A stretch of 64,000 bases of DNA from Melioribacteraceae bacterium (GTDB taxonomy: Bacteria; Bacteroidota; Ignavibacteria; Ignavibacteriales; Melioribacteraceae), in contig JAEINS010000004.1 in assembly GCA_016342755.1 (NCBI GenBank), positions 186,001 to 250,000 of the forward strand. The letters are read 5' to 3'. Made by a program: the position numbers and the translations under genes. Below, piece by piece: positions 27,237-35,641 of this stretch (position 1 is its first letter; every line of letters starts with the position of its first letter). The notes below the pieces were generated by a model that saw nothing but the letters and a program-made list of their open reading frames with translations, was not told the origin of the DNA and made no database searches.

Positions 27237-27968
27237 ATGATAATTGCTGAAAATATTTATAAGAGTTTTGAAAGTAACCAGGTCTTAAGAGGGGTTAATT
27301 TAAAAATCACAAAGGGAGAATCGATAGCTATAATTGGACAAAGCGGCTGCGGTAAAAGTGTATTCTTAAAACTGCTTCTTGGTTTGCTTATTCCGGATAA
27401 AGGTTCAGTTTCAATTAACGGAACCAAAATATCAAGTTTATCAGAAAAAGATCTATATCAGCTACGAAGAAGATTCGGGTTTCTATTTCAGGGTGCTGCA
27501 CTGTTCGATTCCCTAACTGTCGCGGAAAACATTGGATTGCCGCTTGTTGAGAATAATGTAAGTCTGGCTGAATCTAAACTATCATCCTTAATTGCGGAAA
27601 AACTTGATCTTGTTGGATTAAGGGGAATTGAAGAATTAAAGCCTTCAGAACTTTCAGGCGGAATGAAAAAACGTGTTGGTTTGGCAAGAGCTTTAATTAC
27701 AGAACCTGAATTTATTTTATATGATGAACCAACAACCGGTCTCGATCCCATTTCATCGGATGTAATTGATGATCTAATTAAAAACCTTAGTAATAATCTG
27801 AACGTAACTTCTATTGTAGTAACACATGATATGTTTACGGTTAAAAATGTAGTTAAAAAAGTTGCAATGATGCATGAAGGAAAAATTTATTTTACCGGAT
27901 CATCGGAAGAACTGGTTAAAAGTAAAGATCCTATAATTACCAATTTTATAAAAAGAACGGAAGTTTAG
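27237..27968 (+). CDS. ABC transporter ATP-binding protein, MlaF-like
   Basis: 243 residues. Walker A GQSGCGKSV, signature LSGGMKKRVGLARAL and Walker B ILYDEPTTGLDP are intact. The GGMKKRV signature and general layout fit the MlaF/Ttg2A group that energises phospholipid transport across the envelope. No MlaE permease or MlaD MCE protein gene is adjacent; they may be elsewhere. The stop TAG is followed directly by the radA ATG, so the two are co-transcribed. Confidence 0.85.
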   Translation: MIIAENIYKSFESNQVLRGVNLKITKGESIAIIGQSGCGKSVFLKLLLGLLIPDKGSVSINGTKISSLSEKDLYQLRRRFGFLFQGAALFDSLTVAENIGLPLVENNVSLAESKLSSLIAEKLDLVGLRGIEELKPSELSGGMKKRVGLARALITEPEFILYDEPTTGLDPISSDVIDDLIKNLSNNLNVTSIVVTHDMFTVKNVVKKVAMMHEGKIYFTGSSEELVKSKDPIITNFIKRTEV

Positions 27969-29324
27969 ATGGCTAAGAGTCGGACTAAATATGTTTGCAG
28001 CGGATGCGGTTATGACTCGGCAAAGTGGCTGGGTAAATGTCCTAATTGTGATGAATGGAATACATTTACAGAAGAAGTTGAAGAGACTGGTAAAAACGCG
28101 CGGCGGAAAATTAATACATCTATAAAAGCGGATGTAGTTAAATTAAGCGGTGTTCCGGTAACGGAGCATAAAAGAATTGCAACCAATATTAATGAGTTTG
28201 ATAGAGTTCTTGGAAACGGGATAATGCCGGGAAGTGTTATTCTAATTGGAGGTGATCCGGGAATTGGGAAATCGACGCTTGTAATGCAGGCTTCATCAAG
28301 TATAAAAGAAAAAGTTCTTTATATAACTGGTGAAGAATCTATTAATCAGATAAATCTTAGAGCTAAACGACTTAAAGTTAATACTGATAATTTTTATGTT
28401 TTAGCTGAAACAAGACTGGATATAATTTCTGCCGCTATTGAACAGACTGAACCTGACGTAGTTATAATCGATTCGATACAGACAATGTACAGGCCAGAGC
28501 TTGATAACGCGCCCGGAACAGTTACACAAATTAGGGAAACTACAACCGAACTGATGCAGAATGCCAAGAAAAATCATTTTGCGGTAATTATAGTCGGCCA
28601 TGTTACAAAAGAGGGAAATATTGCCGGTCCCAAAATTCTTGAACATATTGTAGATACTGTATTGCAATTTGAAGGTGAACGAAATTATTCATATAGAATT
28701 TTGCGTGCCCAGAAAAACAGATTTGGCAGTACAAATGAAATTGGCATTTTTGAGATGCACGATACCGGGCTAAGCGAAGTTACAAATCCCAGTGAAATAT
28801 TTTTAAGCGAACGTGACGAAAACGCGACCGGTTCTATTGTTACATCAAGTATGGAAGGAACAAGACCGGTATTACTTGAGGTTCAGGCTTTGGTAACTCC
28901 AAGTAATTTTGGAAATCCGCAAAGAGTAGCTACGGGATTTGATTACAGAAGATTATCAATACTCCTGGCCGTTTTAGAAAAAAGAGTAAAGCTTAGACTT
29001 TCTGCAAACAATGTTTTCTTAAATATGGCTGGCGGATTAAGAATTTCGGAACCTGCGGTTGATCTGGCAGTCTGCTGTAGTATTGCTTCAAGTCTTTTAG
29101 ATAAATCGTTAAAAACCGGTCACGTTGTAATTGGTGAAGTTGGTTTAGGCGGAGAGGTGAGAAGCGTTTCTCATATTGAAAAAAGAATACAGGAAGCTGA
29201 AAAACTGGGATTTGAAACAATAATAATTCCTAAAAATAATTCGAAAATAAATATTAAAAATCACGGGATTAAAATTATTCAAGTACGTAATGTAAGCGAT
29301 GTTATTAATAAATTATTAGGGTAA
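27969..29324 (+). CDS. radA: DNA repair protein RadA
   Basis: 451 residues, full length. N-terminal C4 zinc finger (Cys10, 13, 27, 30; CSGCG and CPNC), RecA-like ATPase with Walker A GGDPGIGKST, the RadA-specific KNRFG motif near residue 255, and a Lon-protease-like C-terminal domain. It processes branched recombination intermediates and promotes branch migration. Cytosolic. It follows the MlaF-like gene without a gap. Confidence 0.95.
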   Translation: MAKSRTKYVCSGCGYDSAKWLGKCPNCDEWNTFTEEVEETGKNARRKINTSIKADVVKLSGVPVTEHKRIATNINEFDRVLGNGIMPGSVILIGGDPGIGKSTLVMQASSSIKEKVLYITGEESINQINLRAKRLKVNTDNFYVLAETRLDIISAAIEQTEPDVVIIDSIQTMYRPELDNAPGTVTQIRETTTELMQNAKKNHFAVIIVGHVTKEGNIAGPKILEHIVDTVLQFEGERNYSYRILRAQKNRFGSTNEIGIFEMHDTGLSEVTNPSEIFLSERDENATGSIVTSSMEGTRPVLLEVQALVTPSNFGNPQRVATGFDYRRLSILLAVLEKRVKLRLSANNVFLNMAGGLRISEPAVDLAVCCSIASSLLDKSLKTGHVVIGEVGLGGEVRSVSHIEKRIQEAEKLGFETIIIPKNNSKINIKNHGIKIIQVRNVSDVINKLLG

Positions 29325-29347
29325 TAATTATTGTTAACCGGATTTCT

Positions 29348-30280
29348 ATGAAGCAAATTCAATTTAACATAAAGCTTGTAATTATTTGTTTGCTGCTCAT
29401 TTCTATCAGGACTCTTAATGCACAACCGCAAAGTCTGGCTGTTATGCGCAATCATTCTAACATTGCCGATGAAAAATCCATTAACTGGGTAAAAGCCGGA
29501 GTTGCCGGTTCGGTTATTATGGCGGCTAATATTGGTTTATGGATTCACTATAACAATAACTGGTACACAGATTCACAATCCAAATTTCATTTTAAAGATG
29601 ACTGGTATGATTATAATTTAAATATGGATAAGGTTGGACATGTTTTTACCGGAATGTTTTTAACACAAAACTATTATAAACTTTTAAGAGGCGGAAATTT
29701 TTCTCACTATCAGTCAATATGGATAAGCTCCGGATTAACCTTTGCCCAATTATTTCAAATTGAACTTTTTGATGCCTTTGATAAAAAGTATGGCGCAAGC
29801 TGGGGCGATATTGGTTCCAATACTTTGGGAATACTTTGTGGAGTTCTTCAGTTAAACTATAGATCCGCAAATATGATAAATCTAAAACTAAGTCACGATA
29901 TAAATCATATTTCATTTAGCAGTGATGTTCATGATGAAGTGATTACAGATTATTCTAAGAGAACATTCTGGCTCACATTCCATTATGATGAATTGCTCCC
30001 GGAATCAATTAGAAATATTCATCCTGATTGGCTGGGCATTGCGCTTGGATACGGAACCAGCGAAGTTTTTAAAGACGGGCGTTATAATATGGATTCGAAG
30101 GGAAAAGGTTTAGGAAAACAAAATTTTTATCTCGCTTTGGATATTGATTTAAACAGACTTTTTAAACCTGAACCGGAAACGTTTTTCTGGCATCTGTTCG
30201 ATTTTATTGGCTATATTCATATTCCAATGCCGACTATAGAATTAACACCTAAAATGAAATTCCATGCACTTTATTTTTAG
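29348..30280 (+). CDS. DUF2279 family exported protein
   Basis: 310 residues with a signal peptide (about 1-25, ending LNAQ). The central segment DKVGHVFTGMFLTQNYY and the downstream SWGDIGSNTLG are characteristic of DUF2279 (YfiM-like) envelope proteins of unknown function. There is one internal hydrophobic helix (about 50-68). It starts 23 bases after radA and may share its transcript. Probably outer-membrane or periplasmic. Confidence 0.75.
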   Translation: MKQIQFNIKLVIICLLLISIRTLNAQPQSLAVMRNHSNIADEKSINWVKAGVAGSVIMAANIGLWIHYNNNWYTDSQSKFHFKDDWYDYNLNMDKVGHVFTGMFLTQNYYKLLRGGNFSHYQSIWISSGLTFAQLFQIELFDAFDKKYGASWGDIGSNTLGILCGVLQLNYRSANMINLKLSHDINHISFSSDVHDEVITDYSKRTFWLTFHYDELLPESIRNIHPDWLGIALGYGTSEVFKDGRYNMDSKGKGLGKQNFYLALDIDLNRLFKPEPETFFWHLFDFIGYIHIPMPTIELTPKMKFHALYF

Positions 30281-30331
30281 AAAGGATTTTTAATTATCGG
30301 GGAAATAACTGAGAGTGTAGATGAATTACCA

Positions 30332-30363
30332 AAACCTTCGAAATATTTAAATTCCGAAGGTTT
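30332..30363. terminator. Hairpin between convergent genes
   Basis: Nine-base arms (AAACCTTCG / CGAAGGTTT) with an AT-rich 14-base loop, between the convergent DUF2279 gene and zinc-ribbon gene. The U-tract is poor on both strands, so it is only a moderate terminator candidate. Confidence 0.5.
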
Positions 30364-30385
30364 CAAATAACTATTGAGCGTAAAA

Positions 30386-31123
30386 TTATATTGTAAATTT
30401 AGATTTAACTTCTTCAGCAACATCAGCAGAAATTATCATTCTACCACATGCTTCACAAGAATAAATTCTTTTGTTTTGCTTTATCTCTAACTGTCTTTGA
30501 GGTGGAACCATGCTATGGCAGCCACTGCAAGCACCGCGGTTTATTGTTGAAACGGCCATACCGCCTTTGGCTTTGCGTATTCTCATATAAGTATTCAAAT
30601 CAGGCTTACGTACTTTTTCTGCCATTGATTCTCTTCGCGATTCAAGCTTAACTTCTTCTCTTTCGTTTGCGCTAACAATTGTCTTAAGATCTTCTTCTTT
30701 AATTTGTAACTCTTCGTTTAGCTTATCAACTTCAGGAGTTATTTCGTCAATTTCGGCAAGTATTTTTTGCGAACCTTCTTCAAGCTCTTTATTTTGACTT
30801 TGAAGTGCCAAAATAGTTTCTTCAGAATGATCAATTTCCTTTGTTAAAGCATCATATTCTTTGTTATTGCGAACTTGAAATAACTGGGCTTTGTACTTTG
30901 TAAGATTAGTATTTAAACGCGCAGATTCTTCTTCGTTTTCTTTAATCTTTTCTAAATTATCTTTTTTAATTTTTTCTTTTTCATTAATAAGATCTTGTTT
31001 CTCATCAATTAAAGATTTTAATTCATTTACAGCTCTTGGTAAGTCTCCTCTAAGTTCTTCTAACTCATCAAGATGATTATCAATCAACTGTAGTTCATAT
31101 AGAGTTTTTACACGATTAACCAA
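30386..31123 (-). CDS. Coiled-coil protein with C4 zinc ribbon (CT398/DUF164 type)
   Basis: 245 residues. A long antiparallel coiled coil (about 10-180, Glu/Lys-rich) is followed by a C-terminal zinc ribbon with CSGCH and CEACG pairs. This architecture is the zf-RING_7/CT398 family, linked to RNA polymerase or flagellar export factors in other phyla but without a firm role. The TTG start at 31123 is supported by an AAGGAG ribosome-binding site nine bases upstream. The Nif3-like gene lies 25 bases upstream, the usual neighbour of this family. Confidence 0.9.
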   Translation of the reverse strand: MVNRVKTLYELQLIDNHLDELEELRGDLPRAVNELKSLIDEKQDLINEKEKIKKDNLEKIKENEEESARLNTNLTKYKAQLFQVRNNKEYDALTKEIDHSEETILALQSQNKELEEGSQKILAEIDEITPEVDKLNEELQIKEEDLKTIVSANEREEVKLESRRESMAEKVRKPDLNTYMRIRKAKGGMAVSTINRGACSGCHSMVPPQRQLEIKQNKRIYSCEACGRMIISADVAEEVKSKFTI

Positions 31124-31148
31124 TTTAAAGTCTCCTTAAATTTATCTA

Positions 31149-32267
31149 TTACACATAATTATAAAATTTTCTGGGATTTGTAGAGCCTGCCGATTTAATA
31201 ACCTTTACATCGTTATTATTTTTTTTAATAAATAATTCCAGCTTCTCTTTAACAGCATTTAATGAAAAAATCTCTGTTTCATAATGTCCGGCATCAATAA
31301 GCAAAATGTTTTTTTCCGCATCGTGATAAGTATGATACTTAATATCAGCGGTAATAAACGCATCTGCCTTAAGAGCCATAGCTTTGTCTAAAAGCTCCGA
31401 TCCGCTTCCTCCGCATACAGCAACATTTTTAATTTTTGAAGATTTCCCGTTTGTATAAACTAAATTTTTAATTTTTAGTTTTGAACAAATATGAGATAAA
31501 AATTGATCGGCCGACAAGCTTTTATCTAAACAGCCAATAGCTCCGGCACCATAATTTACATTTATATTTTGCACGGAATAAATATCAAACGCCGGTTCTT
31601 CATAAGGGTGCGAATCTTTTATAGCACTAATAACTTTATTTAGATTCCATTTATTAACTAAAACTTCTAATCTGATCTCGGTTGTTTTCTCAAATAAATT
31701 TTTCTTGCCAACTACCGGATTTGAATTATCTGAACCTTCAAATGTTCCTATTCCGGCTGATTGAAAACTGCATTTTTGATATTCGCCAATTATTCCTCCG
31801 CCAGCATTAAATATAGAATCCGCAACATTTTTAACAGAATCGGCTGGAACAAAAACTACTACTTTACTCTTATTTTCTTTTTCATTATCCAAAAACTTAA
31901 TGTTTTTTAATCCTAAAACTTTGGCTAATTCAAAACTAACGCCGTCTTTTGTAAAATCTAAATTAGTATGAGCGGAAAAAACAGAGATGTTATTCTGTAT
32001 TATATCTTTAATTAGTTTGGAATTTTGGCTTTTTGAGAAATCGAGTTTTTTTATTGGTCTGAAAATTAGAGGATGGTGCGTTACAATTAGATTACATTGT
32101 TTTTTAATGGCTTCCTTTAAGGCATTTGCAGTTAACTCCAAACAGAGGAAAATGCCCGTAACATCGGACTCGGAAGATCCAATTTGGAGTCCAACGTTGT
32201 CTTTATCCCAGGCAACTCCCGGAGGAGCCCATTTTTCAATATAATTTATTATTTCTTTAATCTTCAT
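31149..32267 (-). CDS. Nif3-like dinuclear metal centre protein
   Basis: 372 residues, the long form with a CutA/PII-like insert in the middle (about 130-235). Metal-binding motifs are visible: VTHHPLIF, SAHTNLDF and the C-terminal GHYETE. Family members form hexamers with two metal ions per subunit; some are described as GTP cyclohydrolase I type 2 homologues, but the function is not settled. Operon with the zinc-ribbon protein. A strong terminator lies just upstream (32276-32312), so it has its own promoter or weak read-through. Confidence 0.9.
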   Translation of the reverse strand: MKIKEIINYIEKWAPPGVAWDKDNVGLQIGSSESDVTGIFLCLELTANALKEAIKKQCNLIVTHHPLIFRPIKKLDFSKSQNSKLIKDIIQNNISVFSAHTNLDFTKDGVSFELAKVLGLKNIKFLDNEKENKSKVVVFVPADSVKNVADSIFNAGGGIIGEYQKCSFQSAGIGTFEGSDNSNPVVGKKNLFEKTTEIRLEVLVNKWNLNKVISAIKDSHPYEEPAFDIYSVQNINVNYGAGAIGCLDKSLSADQFLSHICSKLKIKNLVYTNGKSSKIKNVAVCGGSGSELLDKAMALKADAFITADIKYHTYHDAEKNILLIDAGHYETEIFSLNAVKEKLELFIKKNNNDVKVIKSAGSTNPRKFYNYV

Positions 32268-32275
32268 ATAGAATC

Positions 32276-32311
32276 AAAAAAAAAGCACTTCTGGTTTTTA
32301 GAAGTGCTTTT
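32276..32311 (-). terminator. Strong intrinsic terminator
   Basis: Twelve-base perfect arms (AAAAGCACTTCT and complement) with a 7-base loop, followed by at least five further U on the minus transcript. It closes the ispG/TonB-receptor transcript and the small frame at 32319-32459. Confidence 0.9.
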
Positions 32312-32318
32312 AATGGTT

Positions 32319-32459
32319 TTATTTTAATTTTGAATTTTTACTAACTCTGTTAATCTCTTTCTTTTCTATTCGTTTTAAAATTGGTCTTTTCAACGTATTC
32401 CTAAATTTTAATAAACAAATATAATACTTAGTAAGTATATTTTCAACTTGAACAAACAT
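32319..32459 (-). CDS. Possible small basic protein (46 residues)
   Basis: A frame from an ATG at 32459 to a TAA at 32319-32321 encodes 46 residues. The C-terminal half is very basic (KRPILKRIEKKEINRVSK). It stops eight bases before a strong terminator, which fits the end of a real gene. I find no clear ribosome-binding site and recognise no family, so it could also be an untranslated 3' region or small RNA. Confidence 0.3.
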   Translation of the reverse strand: MFVQVENILTKYYICLLKFRNTLKRPILKRIEKKEINRVSKNSKLK

Positions 32460-32547
32460 CATAAATTATTCCAACAAACAATTTAATTTTCTTACTAACT
32501 CTATTATCGGAAAAAATACCATCTCCTTTAATTAATTTGTAATCAAA

Positions 32548-34770
32548 TCATAAATTATAATATAGTTTGTAAGTTAGTTTAAAATTTCTTCCTGCTTCTG
32601 GCAAAATTGATTTGATCCTTGAAAGATGATTATAATATTCTTTATCAAAAATATTATCAACAGAGAACGATAAATTGTGAACAATTGAATTTTTAGAAAT
32701 AGAAAATTGCATAAATGTATTAAATATAATGTAAGATGCAGTTGGGTCTTCAAATTCATCAACCTTATTCTGTTTGGATGCCCATTCAGTTTCTAATCCT
32801 CCTGATAAAAAACTATTATAATAGTTTATAACGAAATTCCCCTTTAAAGGCGGAATTTGAGGTAATGAAGTCTCAGAGTTCTTAAATTTTCCTCTTGTGT
32901 AAGAAATAGAATTTGAAATTCTTAAATTATTCGAAGGTTTCCATTCAAACATTTTTTCTATTCCATAAAACAAAGCTTCTGTACCAATAGTTTTATAAAT
33001 TGGTAAAAAGGTTTGGTAGTTTATTTCCCCAGTGGCACGTGGAATTATATAATAGGAAAAATCATTTCTAAACAAATTAATGTTAAAGTATAAATTATCC
33101 AACTTATGATAAATAAATAATTCCGCTCCAATACCATGTTCGTTTTCTAGATCTGGATTTCCAATTTCGTATGAATATGCGGCAAGATGAGGTCCTTTTG
33201 AGTAAAGCTCTTCAATGGTTGGCACTCTTGAGGATTTATTAATATTAAATCCGAGGTGAACTTTCTTTGTCAATTCGTATAATGTTGAAAAAGAGAATGA
33301 ATATGTTTGAAAATCTCTTTTTCTAATATTACCGATTTGTGAGCTGAATGTTTTGTTTTCGGGATTAATAATAGAAAAATTATATCTTGATGAAAATTCA
33401 AATGTAAAATTGTTTAGAGTAAAATATTCATATAGATAAGCAGAACTATTTATTGAAATAGCTGGGGAAGTAAATACAAAACCTCCAATATCAAAATCCC
33501 GGTGCTCAAAAGAAATTCCAATTAAACCATTATTTAAAAAACCAAATTTAGTATGAGATAGATTGATAAATCCGTTGTTATTTACAATTCTAAATTCTGA
33601 ACCGATTGTACCCTTATTTTCAAATTCTTTGTGGCGATAAAGTGCATGAACAAATGAAAATTCGATTTTTTCAATTATTGAATGGTTGAACTTTAATTGA
33701 GACTTAAATTTAAGTTGTTCACGAAACATAGATATATCAACACCATTGGGATGTGCTCCTATAAATCCACCAGGAACTCCGTAATCTAGATCAAATTTTT
33801 TAAATGAAACTCCGATAAATCCATTGTTAAGAAAATAGCTTCCTCCAAAAGAAAAATTTAAATTTTCTGAAGATGAATTGTTTAATTTCCCCAATGGAGT
33901 ATTTAAATTAAAGGATTTTCGTTCACTAATTTCACCTCGTAATGCAAAATTATTAAATGGGATTTCAAGCAATCCGGACATTAAAAAACCTCTGTTAACA
34001 GACTCTCCATAAGTACCAAGAGCAACTATTGGATGTCCATGTTGCTCAACCGGAATCTCATTCTTAACAACATTAATAATTCCACCGGTAGAAACAGAAG
34101 TTTTCGTTAAAACTTTTGGTCCTCTCAATATTTCAATTCTATTTAAATTAAATGGATCAATTGTAACAGCATGATCTGGCGATGTAGCTGAAAGATCAAT
34201 CGTTTTATTCCCATCCTCACTTATAAAAACACGGTTAGAACCCATGCCTCTAATTACAGGTCTTGCCGGAGCCGGTCCCATCGATCTTATCGCTAAACCA
34301 ATTTCATTTTTAAGAGTACTTGCAAGGGTAATTCCCAAGTGTCTTTGAAGTTCTTTCCCTTTCAAAACCATACTAATTTCTTTTAGGTCATCGAATTTTG
34401 AGAAAATTTTGTAGTCTGAAACTAGTACTTTATCAAGTTCGAGAGTTTTGGGAAGCAGATAAATTAAAACCTTTTCTTCTTCACTTTGACTCTTCGAAAT
34501 TTGGAATATACTTTCTTTATAGGCTAAGTGAGTTGTTTCTAGAGTTAAAGTTGAGAAATTAGAATTAACTAACAATTTGAATTTCCCTTCAAAGTCAGTT
34601 GTTGTAAACCGTTCAATTTCAACAGATTTAACTACAGCTTCTGAAACTGGCTCATTGGTGTAATAATCAACCACAAGTCCGGTAATTGTGCTTTTTTGTG
34701 CAAATCCACTTTGAACTAATATTAAAAAGAAGAGTGTAATAAACACTCTTCTTTTAAGAATATAAATCAT
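32548..34770 (-). CDS. TonB-dependent receptor, ZnuD-like (probable metal uptake)
   Basis: 740 residues. Signal peptide (about 1-24), a carboxypeptidase-regulatory-like beta domain (about 27-110), a plug domain (about 120-235) and a beta barrel ending in an aromatic-rich strand (LTYKLYYNL). The plug contains RPVIRGMGSNRV, SPDHAVTIDPF and RIEILRGP, which resemble the neisserial zinc receptor ZnuD plug (RPVIRG and SPDHA). It imports a substrate through the outer membrane using TonB energy. The two His-rich genes immediately upstream support zinc or copper. The signature is from memory, so the substrate is inferred. Confidence 0.8.
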   Translation of the reverse strand: MIYILKRRVFITLFFLILVQSGFAQKSTITGLVVDYYTNEPVSEAVVKSVEIERFTTTDFEGKFKLLVNSNFSTLTLETTHLAYKESIFQISKSQSEEEKVLIYLLPKTLELDKVLVSDYKIFSKFDDLKEISMVLKGKELQRHLGITLASTLKNEIGLAIRSMGPAPARPVIRGMGSNRVFISEDGNKTIDLSATSPDHAVTIDPFNLNRIEILRGPKVLTKTSVSTGGIINVVKNEIPVEQHGHPIVALGTYGESVNRGFLMSGLLEIPFNNFALRGEISERKSFNLNTPLGKLNNSSSENLNFSFGGSYFLNNGFIGVSFKKFDLDYGVPGGFIGAHPNGVDISMFREQLKFKSQLKFNHSIIEKIEFSFVHALYRHKEFENKGTIGSEFRIVNNNGFINLSHTKFGFLNNGLIGISFEHRDFDIGGFVFTSPAISINSSAYLYEYFTLNNFTFEFSSRYNFSIINPENKTFSSQIGNIRKRDFQTYSFSFSTLYELTKKVHLGFNINKSSRVPTIEELYSKGPHLAAYSYEIGNPDLENEHGIGAELFIYHKLDNLYFNINLFRNDFSYYIIPRATGEINYQTFLPIYKTIGTEALFYGIEKMFEWKPSNNLRISNSISYTRGKFKNSETSLPQIPPLKGNFVINYYNSFLSGGLETEWASKQNKVDEFEDPTASYIIFNTFMQFSISKNSIVHNLSFSVDNIFDKEYYNHLSRIKSILPEAGRNFKLTYKLYYNL

Positions 34771-34779
34771 TTTAACTCC

Positions 34780-35262
34780 CTATTTAGAAACTACTTTTAG
34801 AGGAATTAAACCTGAGCGATAATCATTATGATCATCATGTTTTACAAAAATTTCAATTGTGGTAATGCCTGTTTTAAGCCCATCTATATGAAACTCAAAT
34901 TCTCCTTCTTCTCCTTCATGTTGCCATCCTGTAGCAATTTGTGAATCTTCAATTTCATAAGCCATAGATGAGTGTTCTTCGTCTGGTGGCTCAATTATAT
35001 TTTCATTCTCATCATAAAATTTTACTTCAAAATGATCTGATCTCTCACCAACAACAGCATATAAGGTATCTGTTGTTGTCCCTCGTAAAATTGATACGTC
35101 AATTGCTCCAGTTGCATTATATATAACTGTGCCAATCGCTTCAAAGTGATGTTCTTCCGGTGCAATTGGGTCGTCATCATCAGAACATGCAGTAATATTG
35201 ATTAAAATTAGGCTAATTAAAACAATTTTTAAATAAACAGTTGTTTTATTAAGTAAAGTCAT
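34780..35262 (-). CDS. His/Asp-rich lipoprotein, putative metal-binding
   Basis: About 160 residues from the ATG at 35262, which has a GGAG site; a TTG four codons upstream is the only alternative. The lipobox is ITAC, followed by an Asp run. The mature part is acidic and rich in histidines (EEHHFEA, DEEHSS, WQHEGEEG, KHDDHND), a composition typical of metal-scavenging surface proteins. Probably outer-membrane anchored. Nine bases before the TonB receptor gene, so it is likely its partner. No catalytic motif. Confidence 0.7.
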   Translation of the reverse strand: MTLLNKTTVYLKIVLISLILINITACSDDDDPIAPEEHHFEAIGTVIYNATGAIDVSILRGTTTDTLYAVVGERSDHFEVKFYDENENIIEPPDEEHSSMAYEIEDSQIATGWQHEGEEGEFEFHIDGLKTGITTIEIFVKHDDHNDYRSGLIPLKVVSK

Positions 35263-35311
35263 ACATTTCTCCAATCTTAAATATTTAATTAATTTTTTAT
35301 TCGATATTTAA

Positions 35312-35641
35312 TTAGAGAAGTGGCGGACCTCTTGAGGTGATATCTGATAGTTGATGAGAATTTAAACTATGTGAATGAACTGAAAAAACATTAGTCTCAG
35401 AAAAATTTGAAAAAGTTTTTTCAATTAAAATATTATAAGAAACACTACTATGATTAATCTGTAGAAGGGGACAATCCTCGTTACTTGTAATATGTGAATG
35501 TTCATGATGACATGAATTATCTATTTCATGTAAAAAATGGGTGACCAAATTTGTATAATGAAAATGGAACGCAGAAAACATGATCATAAAAAGATATGTG
35601 ATCAGCAAAAATTTTGTAATATGTTTTTCTCTAGCTAACAT
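35312..35641 (-). CDS. Small His-rich membrane protein
   Basis: 109 residues. One N-terminal hydrophobic helix (about 10-30), then HFHYTN, CHHEHSH and CPLL, and a C-terminal RGPPLL. Small His/Cys-rich proteins ending in a PP motif (HYC_CC_PP-like) occur beside TonB receptors in Bacteroidota; this one is a divergent candidate. Its ATG follows the ispG TAA with no gap, and the His-rich lipoprotein follows 49 bases later. Suggested role: metal sensing or handling at the inner membrane, inferred from composition and context. Confidence 0.65.
   Translation of the reverse strand: MLAREKHITKFLLITYLFMIMFSAFHFHYTNLVTHFLHEIDNSCHHEHSHITSNEDCPLLQINHSSVSYNILIEKTFSNFSETNVFSVHSHSLNSHQLSDITSRGPPLL

Noticed and set aside
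32460-32547. Second small frame (DNRVSKK-like) upstream of the 46-residue frame
   Set aside because: It is similar by chance to the RVSK part of the small frame, lacks a proper start and overlaps the end of the TonB receptor region.
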